Positions 7,442-15,471 of a DNA stretch of 29,186 nucleotides are shown piece after piece. Under the pieces are notes generated by a model. It searched no databases, was not told the origin of the DNA, and was given only the letters and a program-made list of their open reading frames with translations. The position numbers and the translations under genes are program-made. The first letter of the stretch is position 1, and the number at the start of each line of letters is the position of its first letter. The DNA comes from an uncultured Anaerococcus sp. (GTDB lineage Bacteria > Bacillota > Clostridia > Tissierellales > Peptoniphilaceae): assembly GCA_943913325.1 (NCBI GenBank), contig CALTXP010000011.1:1-29186 (forward strand), in the 5' to 3' direction.

Positions 7442-9157
7442 TTAACGGCCGCCACCTCCGCCACCGCCAAATCCTCCGGCTCCTCCGCCAAAGGATGCTG
7501 ATCCACCAGCTCCTGCAAAGGATGAGCTTTCTCCGCCTGTACTTGTAGCGTGAGAGTAGTTACTTATGTGGTGGATCATATGGTAGTTATAAAACCCGTA
7601 ATATGCATAATCTGGATTTACATTTACAAATCTATCGTAGGCATCTTCGCTGATACCAAATAGAGCAGCAAATATCATATATTTATCCAAAATGCTTATA
7701 TCTTCAATTTTTTTTGTATCTATATTTTCATAGTCTTCTAGGTAATTTTTGAATCCTACAAAATTTTTATATAAATCCATACCTTCTTCTGTAAGATGGA
7801 GTTCTTCTTTTGTTTTGCCTCTTGCTTTTGCCTTGGTTACTTTTTCTACATATCCTTTTGATATTAATGTATCTAAACTAGATTTGTCTATTCTTTGGGA
7901 GAGATTTTCTAAGGATTTGTGGTTTTTCTTCATATATTTTTTTAATGATGATTCTGTGATTTTCCCACTATCTTTTTCATATGCTGCGCCTATGAGATAT
8001 CCAAATAAATCTTCTTCTATTTGTCCCATATTTTCTAGTTTGTGATTGATTTCTATTTGATCTAAGGATTTTTTTAAAGGCCCGTGGTCTTTTTTATCTT
8101 CTATAAAGCTAATTGCTCCTTCATTTATCCATTTTAAGAAAAATGCATTGATAAGATTATCAAAATTTGTTTTATTTGGGTAGGCATTCTTTGCAATTAA
8201 ATATAAATCTTCTAAATTTCCCTCATAAGGTATTTGATCAAAATTATAATGCTTTATATTTTTTATGTCTGGTATTTCTTTTATGTTGGCAAATTTATAG
8301 GTATTTGCCTCATCCACAGCTTTTTTTATACCAAATGCTCCAAGACCTATACCAAATAGAGTAACAATGGCTACTAAAAAAGCAGGAAAATCCGAATCGT
8401 CATCTGTAAGCTGGGCTGTACCTTCGCTGTCTTCAAAGTTAGCACCCTCAAAGGCCAAATCTTTGTAGTCATCAAAAATTTTATTTTCTCTGTAGCTGGT
8501 ATTGAAAGTTCCTTTTGGGAATTTGAGTAGTATTCTTCCTTTGCTAATGTCTCCAGTTGTTTTTGCAACAATAGTTCCATTTTTGTTATTAATATCTCCC
8601 TCATATCCAAAAGCCCACATCTTTGTATTTTCATTTATAGGATTGTAGGAGCTTATTTTTATAGTAAAATTATTTGGTTTTGGATCTAGACGTGCTCCTA
8701 CAAATTCTAAAAACAGCATATCACTATCATTTAGACCAATTATTATTGGATTAATTTTATATTTTAGTTCATAGGTGTTATTTTCATTTCGTTTAGATAT
8801 GCCCCAGCAAAGCTCTAATTCATTATCGTTATCGTCTCTGCGACCATATTTGTAAGCTTTTTGCTCAAAACTTTCATCTATATTCCAAGGATCTTTTGGT
8901 ATAAAATTCTTACCGTCCATGGATACGGAAAAATCTTCAATTTTAATTCCTTTTAGATTTTCAATATTTTTATATCTCTCACTAAAATCATTATCTCTTT
9001 CATCAATTTGCCACTCTTCATTTACTTTTCCTATACCATTTTTATCAACATCAACATCTATATTGATATGATCAAAGTTTTCAGCAAAGACCGTTTGTGG
9101 TATAAAAACTAAAAAACTTAAAAATAATAAGTTTACAGCTTTTTTTAACTTTTTCAT
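7442..9157 (-). CDS. DUF2207 family secreted, membrane-anchored protein
   Basis: A 571-residue protein with a cleavable-looking signal peptide (MKKLKKAVNLLFLSFLVFIP, then AxA-like VFAEN). The DUF2207 extracellular domain follows (about 25-230), then one membrane segment (about 262-282, FLVAIVTLFGIGLGAFGI), a cytoplasmic region of about 260 residues with winged-helix-like parts, and a low-complexity tail of Gly/Ser ending in a run of glycines and Arg. That Gly-rich end is typical of the family. The start at ATG 9157 is chosen because AAGGAG lies seven bases before it; an in-frame ATG at 9172 precedes the site. Function of the family is unknown. The tail codons are markedly GC-richer than the rest of the gene, reflecting glycine codons. 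Confidence 0.85.
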   Translation of the reverse strand: MKKLKKAVNLLFLSFLVFIPQTVFAENFDHINIDVDVDKNGIGKVNEEWQIDERDNDFSERYKNIENLKGIKIEDFSVSMDGKNFIPKDPWNIDESFEQKAYKYGRRDDNDNELELCWGISKRNENNTYELKYKINPIIIGLNDSDMLFLEFVGARLDPKPNNFTIKISSYNPINENTKMWAFGYEGDINNKNGTIVAKTTGDISKGRILLKFPKGTFNTSYRENKIFDDYKDLAFEGANFEDSEGTAQLTDDDSDFPAFLVAIVTLFGIGLGAFGIKKAVDEANTYKFANIKEIPDIKNIKHYNFDQIPYEGNLEDLYLIAKNAYPNKTNFDNLINAFFLKWINEGAISFIEDKKDHGPLKKSLDQIEINHKLENMGQIEEDLFGYLIGAAYEKDSGKITESSLKKYMKKNHKSLENLSQRIDKSSLDTLISKGYVEKVTKAKARGKTKEELHLTEEGMDLYKNFVGFKNYLEDYENIDTKKIEDISILDKYMIFAALFGISEDAYDRFVNVNPDYAYYGFYNYHMIHHISNYSHATSTGGESSSFAGAGGSASFGGGAGGFGGGGGGGR

Positions 9158-9241
9158 TTCATCTCCTTTCAATGTATGATTCTTTTAATTTTATAAGTAT
9201 TATACTCGTAAAAAATTATAAAATAGATTGATGTATCTTTG

Positions 9242-9270
9242 TTGACATTATAAATAAGCGGTTGTAAAAT
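9242..9270 (+). promoter_or_regulatory. Promoter of ktrB-ktrA
   Basis: TTGACA (9242-9247), a 17-base spacer and TAAAAT (9265-9270) form a near-consensus sigma-A promoter. Transcription would begin near 9277, giving a leader of about 185 bases that contains the whole inverted-repeat element at 9283-9435. Confidence 0.6.
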
Positions 9271-9282
9271 TGCATTAGATTA

Positions 9283-9435
9283 ATGGCGGTTGCAAAACTA
9301 TGAATAATTATCGTCCCATCATTAGAAAGTTCTCTTGGGAAAGTTTTTACATGACCTGTTGGCCCGTGTAGACAAAATTTTCGTAGAGCTTCTTCTAATT
9401 ATTTTGGGACAATTTATTCATTCTGCGACATCCCA
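9283..9435. repeat. Long imperfect inverted-repeat element (copy A) in ktrAB leader
   Basis: Two arms of about 45 bases pair: GGTTGCAAAACTATGAATAA near 9289 with TTATTCATTCTGCGACATCC near 9414, then CGTCCCA (about 9310) with TGGGACA (about 9405), and ATTAGAA (about 9320) with TTCTAAT (about 9393). Inside, AGTTCT pairs with AGAGCT, and a further stem-loop TTTACATG...CGTGTAGA encloses a CCTGTTGG hairpin; GGG and CCC near the centre could form a pseudoknot. A shorter copy in reverse orientation lies at 16835-16907 and shares the terminal arms, so this is a dispersed element, not a ktr-specific sequence. A partial repeat of its end (GCGGTTGTAAAAT) stands at 9258. The 290-base region holds no gene. 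Confidence 0.7.
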
Positions 9436-9461
9436 TTTGGGTTTTTAAGGAAGGTTTATTT

Positions 9462-10811
9462 ATGCAAAGTAAATTTTTGAATAGAAAAATTCAAAATTCT
9501 ACAGAAAATCCAGCTTTTGTTTTGGCTATTGGATTTCTGATTTTAATTACAATAGGCGGGTTAATTTTAAGTACACCATTTGTTACTCAAAGTGGTCATA
9601 GAACTGGGATTATTGATTCTTTTTTTATAGCAGCTAGTGCATCTTGTGTAACAGGTCTTAGTCCTGTTAATACAGTTGAACACTGGAATTTCATGGGGCA
9701 ATTGGTTATTATCTTATTAATTCAAATCGGTGGTTTGGGGATAATGACTATTGCCTCTTTAATACCTCTGCTTTTAAGAAAAAAGATTGGGATAAGATCT
9801 AGAATCATTTTAAAGGAACAGTTAAATGCGGAAAGTACAGAGGGTATGATTAGACTATTTAGGTATGTTCTAGCATTTACCTTAATAGTAGAAAGCATTG
9901 GAGCAATTTTGCTTTCTTTTAGATTTATACCTAGCTATGGCATAAAAACGGGTATTTGGTATTCTATATTTCACTCTATATCAGCATTTTGTAATGCCGG
10001 ATTTGATACTTTGGGGGATTCTCTTTATCCGTTAAGAAGTGATTATCTAGTAAACATTACAATTATGGCTTTAATTGTAATAGGTGGTCTTGGATTTATG
10101 GTAACTAGTGAGCTTTATAAAAAGAGAAATTTAAAAAATCTATCTACGCATACTAAACTAGTACTAATAACAACTATATTTTTAATAGTTATTGGTGCCT
10201 TAGTTTTTTTTATAATTGAATCTGGAGATGGTGGAGTTTTACAAAAAGAGAGTTTAGGAGCAGGTATATTAGAATCATTTTTCCAATCTGTATCAGCAAG
10301 AACAGCTGGATTTTACTCAGTAGAGCTGGGAAAAATTAAAGAATCTACCGCTTTGGTGCTTATAATACTTATGTTTATAGGTGGTTCACCAGGTTCTACA
10401 GCTGGAGGGGTTAAGACGACAACTTTTGCAATATTATTCTTGGCGACAGCATCAGTTATAAAAAATGAGAAAGAACCCGTAATTTTTAAAAGAAGAATTA
10501 GTGATCAAAGTATTAAGAAAGCTTTATCTATAGTATTTATATCAATATTTATAGTTTTGATTGTAAGTTTTTTTATATCTTTGATAGATGGTTTTAACTT
10601 TATAGATATTTTATATGAAACAGTTTCTGCTTTGGCAACAGTAGGAGCTACTAGAGGAATAACTCCAGAACTTTCTAAAGTTGCTAAAATTTTAATTGGA
10701 TTTTGTATGTATCTAGGTAGGATTGGTCCAATGACAATGGCTTTTGCTTTTGGTTTAAAAACAGATGAAAAACTAATTAGATATCCAGAAAGTTTTATAA
10801 GTATAGGTTAG
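9462..10811 (+). CDS. ktrB: KtrB/TrkH-type K+ transporter, membrane subunit
   Basis: A 449-residue potassium channel-like transporter of the Trk/Ktr/HKT superfamily, which forms the pore of the KtrAB uptake system. Four pore-loop repeats are visible: SCVTGLSPVNT, SAFCNAGFDTLGDS, SARTAGFYSVE and SALATVGATRGIT, each carrying the filter glycine. The GGSPGSTAGG segment in the third repeat matches the intramembrane gating loop of KtrB. A basic N-terminus precedes the first membrane helix. ATG 9462 follows AAGGAAGG. The regulatory subunit gene begins eight bases after its stop. In Firmicutes such systems are often controlled by cyclic di-AMP, via the KtrA C-domain; no ydaO-type aptamer is visible in the leader. 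Confidence 0.94.
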   Translation: MQSKFLNRKIQNSTENPAFVLAIGFLILITIGGLILSTPFVTQSGHRTGIIDSFFIAASASCVTGLSPVNTVEHWNFMGQLVIILLIQIGGLGIMTIASLIPLLLRKKIGIRSRIILKEQLNAESTEGMIRLFRYVLAFTLIVESIGAILLSFRFIPSYGIKTGIWYSIFHSISAFCNAGFDTLGDSLYPLRSDYLVNITIMALIVIGGLGFMVTSELYKKRNLKNLSTHTKLVLITTIFLIVIGALVFFIIESGDGGVLQKESLGAGILESFFQSVSARTAGFYSVELGKIKESTALVLIILMFIGGSPGSTAGGVKTTTFAILFLATASVIKNEKEPVIFKRRISDQSIKKALSIVFISIFIVLIVSFFISLIDGFNFIDILYETVSALATVGATRGITPELSKVAKILIGFCMYLGRIGPMTMAFAFGLKTDEKLIRYPESFISIG

Positions 10812-10819
10812 GAGACGTT

Positions 10820-11473
10820 ATGAAAAAAAATATAATTGTTTTAGGGATAGGTAGATTTGGTCAAGCTCTTTCTACAAAATTATTTGAAAAAGGCATGTAT
10901 GTAACAGCGGTTGATAAAGATATAAATAAGGTAGAAAAAGTAGCTAATAATGTTTCGAATGCTGTACAAGCTGATATAGCAGAAGAGGTAGCTATGAAAT
11001 CTTTAGGAATAAATAATTATGATATTGCGATTATATCAACTGGCACGAATTTGGAATCTTCTATACAGGCAACTCTAATTTGTAAAGATGAAGGTATTCC
11101 AGAAGTTATAGCAAAAGCCACAAGCGAGTCTCATGCAAGGATATTAAAGAAGATCGGGGCAGATTATATTATATATCCAGAGTTAGATACAGCTGAAAGA
11201 CTAGCTAGGTCCTTATCAGGAACTAATTTAATAGAAAATATTCAATTTTCTAATGATTATTCATTAATAGAGGTTGTAGCTAAAAAAGAGTGGGTAGGCA
11301 ACACAGTAGGAGATTTAGATTTTAGAAATAAATACAAAATGAACATGGTTGGTATTATGAGAGATGAAGAAATGATTATGGATATAAACCATGATACTAG
11401 AATAAATGAGAGTGATGTATTAATCTTGATAGGATCAAATGAAAACGCTAATCTAATCGAAAGAAAAATATGA
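10820..11473 (+). CDS. ktrA: KtrA, regulatory RCK subunit of K+ uptake
   Basis: A 217-residue cytosolic protein. Residues 1-125 form the RCK-N Rossmann domain with the nucleotide loop GIGRFG (9-14) and the acidic strand end VDKD; it binds ATP/ADP to gate KtrB as an octameric ring. Residues about 140-217 form the RCK-C (TrkA-C) domain, the cyclic di-AMP site in studied Firmicutes KtrA proteins. Length matches KtrA (about 220). It is translationally linked to ktrB (ribosome site GGAGA just after the stop of ktrB). Confidence 0.94.
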   Translation: MKKNIIVLGIGRFGQALSTKLFEKGMYVTAVDKDINKVEKVANNVSNAVQADIAEEVAMKSLGINNYDIAIISTGTNLESSIQATLICKDEGIPEVIAKATSESHARILKKIGADYIIYPELDTAERLARSLSGTNLIENIQFSNDYSLIEVVAKKEWVGNTVGDLDFRNKYKMNMVGIMRDEEMIMDINHDTRINESDVLILIGSNENANLIERKI

Positions 11474-11546
11474 GTTAAAGATTTAACTTATAATATAGTA
11501 GGAAATTATAGCGTATAGAAAATAATCAAATAAATTTAAGAAAATG

Positions 11547-11575
11547 TTTGCAATATTTTTTTTCTATGCTATAAT
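11547..11575 (+). promoter_or_regulatory. Promoter in front of a hairpin-rich intergenic RNA
   Basis: TTTGCA (11547-11552), exactly 17 bases, then TATAAT (11570-11575). Predicted start near 11582. The hairpin TAGCTATT-A-AATAGCTA at 11581-11597 sits over the start and could be an operator. Confidence 0.5.
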
Positions 11576-11581
11576 ATAAGT

Positions 11582-11693
11582 AGCTATTAAATAGCTAGGT
11601 TTTTCATTATTAATTCCTTATAGTTTTCCCTTTTGAAAACTAGGACTAACTTATTCTTTTCTAAAAGAAACAGGGCCATATAACGCCCTTTTT
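11582..11693 (+). ncRNA. Candidate small RNA of about 110 bases
   Basis: Between ktrA and the zinc protease gene, a promoter is followed by four consecutive hairpins: TAGCTATT/AATAGCTA (11581-11597, then GGTTTTT), TAGTTTTC/GAAAACTA (11621-11642), TTCTTTT/AAAAGAA (11654-11669) and AGGGC/GCCCT (11672-11689) followed by TTTTT. There is no open frame or ribosome site. Either this is an independent small RNA, or the first and last hairpins are merely stacked terminators of ktrA. It does not match 6S, SRP, tmRNA or RNase P RNA that I can recognise. The rest of the 285-base gap shows only a weak second -10 (TATAAT 11728-11733) for the protease gene. Confidence 0.35.
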
Positions 11694-11758
11694 CTATGCC
11701 TATTTTTATTAGTATCTATATTTAGGGTATAATCCATAAAAAAGATTGGGAGGTTTTT

Positions 11759-12454
11759 ATGCCTTATTATTATGGATTTGATAGAACTTATGTTCTTGTA
11801 CTTATTGGCGTTGTCATAACTATGATTGCTCAGGCTAATGTCCAAAAAGCATTTGCAAAATATAGCAAGATTAATACTGAGAAACATATAACAGGAAAAC
11901 AAGCAGCAGATTATATTTTAGATACACATGGATATAATGATATAAAGATAAAACAGATCTCAAGAGCTATGGGTGATTATTTTAATCCTGCTACTAAGGA
12001 AGTTGCTCTTTCACCAGAATCTATAGAGGATACTTCTATAGCGTCTGTAGCTGTAGCTGCCCATGAGTTGGGTCACGTTATTCAATACAAAGAAGGATAT
12101 GTACCATTACAAGTTAAATCTTGGCTTGTTCCAGCTGTGAACTTTGGATCTAAATTAAGCTTTCCAGTTATAATTGCTGGTATGTTTCTTTCTAGTCAGA
12201 ATCTTTTAGATATAGGCTTAATTTTATTTGCCATAACCTTAGTATTTCAGATAGTAACTCTTCCAGTAGAATTTAATGCGTCTAGACGTGCCTTAAATGT
12301 TTTAGAAGAATCTGGTATGCTTGTAGGTGAGGAAAATAAGTATGCAGCAAATATGCTAAAAGCTGCAGCTTATACATATGTAGCAGCGACACTTACTACA
12401 GCCTTACAATTTTTAAGGCTTTTCTTACTCTTTGGTAATAGGAATAGGGATTAA
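11759..12454 (+). CDS. YugP-like membrane zinc metallopeptidase
   Basis: A 231-residue membrane protein of the Zn_peptidase_2 (DUF/PF04298, YugP) family. A hydrophobic segment lies near residues 10-25, the zinc motif AAHELGHVIQ (His102, Glu103, His106) in the middle, two further membrane segments at about 130-168, then PVEFNASRRAL (Glu171, the likely third ligand) and a last hydrophobic stretch near the C-terminus. The family is related to HtpX-type proteases in layout; substrates are unknown, membrane protein turnover is a guess. ATG 11759 follows GGGAGG. It appears monocistronic, with a terminator 20 bases after the stop. Confidence 0.9.
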   Translation: MPYYYGFDRTYVLVLIGVVITMIAQANVQKAFAKYSKINTEKHITGKQAADYILDTHGYNDIKIKQISRAMGDYFNPATKEVALSPESIEDTSIASVAVAAHELGHVIQYKEGYVPLQVKSWLVPAVNFGSKLSFPVIIAGMFLSSQNLLDIGLILFAITLVFQIVTLPVEFNASRRALNVLEESGMLVGEENKYAANMLKAAAYTYVAATLTTALQFLRLFLLFGNRNRD

Positions 12455-12473
12455 AATTTAATATTATTTATAA

Positions 12474-12511
12474 AACCATAAGAATGTATGGAAACATTTT
12501 TATGGTTTTTT
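12474..12511 (+). terminator. Intrinsic terminator after the zinc protease
   Basis: A long stem AACCATAAGAATGT/ACATTTTTATGGTT (12474-12487, 12494-12507; one G-T-type mismatch position) with a six-base loop is followed by a T-rich run. Confidence 0.75.
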
Positions 12512-12543
12512 ATTTATGCTTTATAATTTGCTCACTTATGTAT

Positions 12544-12582
12544 TATAATAGGAATAAGAGTAATAATTTACATTATTCTTAT
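12544..12582 (+). promoter_or_regulatory. Possible -10 and operator of the first ABC importer
   Basis: TATAAT (12544-12549) is followed at once by the inverted repeat ATAAGAGTAAT / ATTATTCTTAT (12554-12564, 12572-12582; 10 of 11 pairs, 7-base spacer). Its position over the expected transcription start would suit repressor binding. The -35 region (TTATAA at 12521) is weak. No regulator gene lies next to it. Confidence 0.4.
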
Positions 12583-12633
12583 CTAAATTTAATATTGGAA
12601 TGGTATGTTTATTGAAAATCACTTGAGGAATTT

Positions 12634-13701
12634 ATGATAGAAATTAAAGATTTAAATAAAGTTTATGAAAATGGATATGAAGCCCTTAAAGATATAGATT
12701 TAAAAATCCCTGATGGTGCTCTTGTAACCTTATTAGGTCCATCAGGCTGTGGAAAGTCCACAATTCTTAACATTATAGCAGGTATCTTAGATCCGACTCA
12801 TGGAGATATCTTGTTTGATGATAAGTCTGTAATAAATCTTCATCCTAAAGATAGAAATATAGGTATGGTTTTTCAAAATTATGCTTTATACCCTCATATG
12901 ACAGTACTTGAAAATATAACTTTTCCTTTGACTGTAGGAGATAATAAGATCAAGAGAGATGAAGCTAATAAGGTTGCTCAAAAGTATATGGATCTAACAT
13001 ATATTACAGATTATAAAGATAAAAAACCAAATCAATTATCTGGTGGTCAACAACAAAGAGTTGCTATAGCTCGAGCTCTTGTACAAAATCCGAAGATACT
13101 ACTGATGGATGAGCCTTTAAGTAATCTGGATGCTAGGCTTCGATTATCTATAAGAGAAGAGATTAGAAAAATTATAAAGGATGTAGGGGTAACAACTATT
13201 TTTGTAACACATGATCAAGAAGAAGCTCTTTCGATTTCTGATTATATAGCTTTAATGGATGATGGAGTTATACAGCAATATGATATACCCCAAAATTTAT
13301 ACCTTGATCCTTATAATTTATTTGTTGCAAAATTTATAGGTAATCCTATTATAAATATTTATGAAATGAAAAAGATAGAAAATTCTTTAGTAAGTGATGA
13401 TTTTTCTATAAACTTAGATGATTTTGACAAAGATAGGATTAGAGAAAGATTAGATAAAGATAGGTATCTAATAGGAATAAGACCTGAACATTTTAAGTTA
13501 GCTGATAGCGGAATAATTGCTAGAGTAGAAAATATCGAAATGATAGGTAGGTATATGATTTTGCACTTTACTTTAGATGGTATAGCCTCAAAAGTTATAG
13601 CTGATAGTAAGCTTAAAATAAATAAAAATGATAAAGTATCACTTACTATAGATTATTCATCAATATATCTTTTTGAAGAAGATGGGAAGAGAGTTTACTA
13701 A
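12634..13701 (+). CDS. CUT1 ABC importer ATPase (UgpC/MsmK/MalK type)
   Basis: A 355-residue ATPase that powers the importer encoded downstream. Walker A is GPSGCGKST (35-43), Q-loop MVFQNYALYPHMTV, signature LSGGQQQRVAIARAL (about 135), Walker B LLMDEPLSNLDARL and switch His in VTHDQEEA. After residue 240 comes the C-terminal regulatory OB/TOBE-like part typical of MalK relatives (IGIRPEHFKL). Start ATG 12634 follows TGAGGAA. Its last base overlaps the permease start (TAATG at 13699-13703), so translation is coupled. Operon order ATPase-permease-permease-binding protein resembles ugpCAEB. Confidence 0.93.
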   Translation: MIEIKDLNKVYENGYEALKDIDLKIPDGALVTLLGPSGCGKSTILNIIAGILDPTHGDILFDDKSVINLHPKDRNIGMVFQNYALYPHMTVLENITFPLTVGDNKIKRDEANKVAQKYMDLTYITDYKDKKPNQLSGGQQQRVAIARALVQNPKILLMDEPLSNLDARLRLSIREEIRKIIKDVGVTTIFVTHDQEEALSISDYIALMDDGVIQQYDIPQNLYLDPYNLFVAKFIGNPIINIYEMKKIENSLVSDDFSINLDDFDKDRIRERLDKDRYLIGIRPEHFKLADSGIIARVENIEMIGRYMILHFTLDGIASKVIADSKLKINKNDKVSLTIDYSSIYLFEEDGKRVY

Positions 13702-14585
13702 TGAAAAGAAAATCTACTTATAAAGCTGAGAATTCACCAAGAGCACGGTTTTATCTATTACCAGCTTTGATATTTATAAGTGTTTTTACAATATATCCAC
13801 TTTTTAGAACCTTTTATATGTCTATGCAATCAAATAGCATCTTAAACCCAACTTTTGTAGGATTTCAAAATTTTCCTGCTGTAATAAATGATGCGCAGTT
13901 TAGACTTGCCATGAAAAATACATTTATTTATGCAGTCACAGTCGTACCCTTATCACTTATAATCTCTATGTTTATAGCTATCATATTATACGATAAGATA
14001 AAAAGGTCAGAATTTTTTGAGACTATATTTTTCATACCTTATCTTACTTCTGTGATTGCTATAGGTATTGTATTTAGGTATCTATTTCATGGTAAGTATG
14101 GATTTTTAAATTACTTTTTAGGACTATTTCATATAGGACCTTTTGATTTTTTAAATGATAGAAATTACAATATGCCTGCTTTGATTATCTTTGGTATTTG
14201 GAATGCCTTGGCCTTTAATATTATAGTTATTCTATCAGGTCTTAAGGGGATTGATAAAGACTACTATAGGGTAGCTGAAACTTTTGGAGCAAGTAAGTGG
14301 GAGCAATTTAGAAAGATCACTCTTCCAGAACTTTCACAAATTATAACATTTTTATTTTTGACAAGTTTTATTTCTGCATTTAAGGTTTATAATGAAGTCT
14401 TTGCCTTATTTAACGGAAAAGCTGGTGTAGGCAATAACCTTGTAACAGCTGTTTTCTATATTTACAATAAATTTTATGTAGAGTATAGGTACGGACATGC
14501 TATGGCAGCAGCGGTTTTACTTTTCTTGATGCTTTTAATTTTAACTTTCTTACAAAGAAAGATAATAGAAAGAGTAAGTAAATAG
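13701..14585 (+). CDS. CUT1 ABC importer permease 1 (UgpA type)
   Basis: A 294-residue inner membrane permease with six predicted helices, the first at about residues 17-38 (FYLLPALIFISVFTIYPLF, the usual LLPALIF opening of this class). The EAA loop that docks on the ATPase reads YRVAETFGASKWEQFRKITLPEL (split here for length: AETFGASKWEQFR is the core). It pairs with the next gene as a heterodimer. UgpA, MsmF and LacF relatives are all possible; no substrate is encoded in the permease itself. Confidence 0.9.
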   Translation: MKRKSTYKAENSPRARFYLLPALIFISVFTIYPLFRTFYMSMQSNSILNPTFVGFQNFPAVINDAQFRLAMKNTFIYAVTVVPLSLIISMFIAIILYDKIKRSEFFETIFFIPYLTSVIAIGIVFRYLFHGKYGFLNYFLGLFHIGPFDFLNDRNYNMPALIIFGIWNALAFNIIVILSGLKGIDKDYYRVAETFGASKWEQFRKITLPELSQIITFLFLTSFISAFKVYNEVFALFNGKAGVGNNLVTAVFYIYNKFYVEYRYGHAMAAAVLLFLMLLILTFLQRKIIERVSK

Positions 14586-14593
14586 GAGAAATT

Positions 14594-15412
14594 ATGAATA
14601 AATTTTTAAAGATTCTAAGCTATATTTTTATAATATTAATGGCAATTATAACCCTATTTCCTTTTATATATATGATTTCATCATCGCTTATGAGTTTTCA
14701 AGAAGTTACAAGCATACCACCTAAACTTTTACCAAAAACTGCTCAATTTACTAATTATAAAGAAGCCTTGAAAGTTGCACCTTTTGCTAGATATTTCTTT
14801 AATACTATTTTTGTCACTTTGATTAATACTTTAGGAACACTTATAACTACAACTCTGGCTGCTTTTGCGCTAAATTTTTTAAATTTCAAGCACAAAAAGG
14901 CCATAGAAAATATTTTGTTAGCCTTACTTATGATCCCATTTGAAATCATTGTCTTTACTAATTTTAGAACTATAGCAAAACTTTCACTCTTGGATACTTA
15001 TTTAGCCTTGATCTTACCTTTTATGGCGAGTGTATTTTATATAATTTATCTAAGGCAATTCTTAAGATCTATACCAATGGATTACTATAATGCAGCAAAA
15101 GTAGATGGGGCTAGTGATCTTGAATTTATAAGTCGCGTTATGATTCCTTTATCAAAGTCTACATTATTTACCATAGGACTATTAAATTTTATAACAGGGT
15201 GGAATTCTTTCTTATGGCCTTTACTTGTAACAAATAGTAAAAACATGAGAATGATAAGTAATGGTTTATCAGCTTTTGCCACAGAAGCTGGATCTTATAT
15301 TCACTTGCAAATGGCAGCAAGTACTATAACTATCCTACCAATTTTAATATTATATTTTATATTTAGAAAACAAATTCTTAGAGGAGTTTCTTATGGAGGA
15401 ATTAAGGGCTAA
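14594..15412 (+). CDS. CUT1 ABC importer permease 2 (UgpE type)
   Basis: A 272-residue permease with six predicted helices, beginning with a basic N-terminus and ILSYIFIILMAIITLFPF. The EAA loop is YNAAKVDGASDLEFISRVMI, matching the UgpE/MalG-side subunit, and the family ending RGVSYGGIKG is present. ATG 14594 follows AGGAGAA eight bases after the permease 1 stop. Forms the translocation pore with permease 1. Confidence 0.9.
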   Translation: MNKFLKILSYIFIILMAIITLFPFIYMISSSLMSFQEVTSIPPKLLPKTAQFTNYKEALKVAPFARYFFNTIFVTLINTLGTLITTTLAAFALNFLNFKHKKAIENILLALLMIPFEIIVFTNFRTIAKLSLLDTYLALILPFMASVFYIIYLRQFLRSIPMDYYNAAKVDGASDLEFISRVMIPLSKSTLFTIGLLNFITGWNSFLWPLLVTNSKNMRMISNGLSAFATEAGSYIHLQMAASTITILPILILYFIFRKQILRGVSYGGIKG

Positions 15413-15471
15413 ATCATTTTTATAGGGTATATAATTATAGTAATAATAAGTAAATTTTATAAGGAGAGGTT

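Noticed and set aside
8374..8634. Minus-strand 86-residue frame inside the DUF2207 gene
   Set aside because: Out-of-frame shadow of a gene with clear signal peptide and domain layout.
9283..9435. ydaO (cyclic di-AMP) riboswitch before ktrB
   Set aside because: The characteristic conserved purine-rich blocks are not visible, and the sequence recurs in reverse orientation at 16835-16907, which shows a dispersed repeat.
11651..11902. Minus-strand 83-residue frame over the protease start
   Set aside because: It overlaps the zinc protease and the RNA candidate, has no ribosome site and no recognisable domain.
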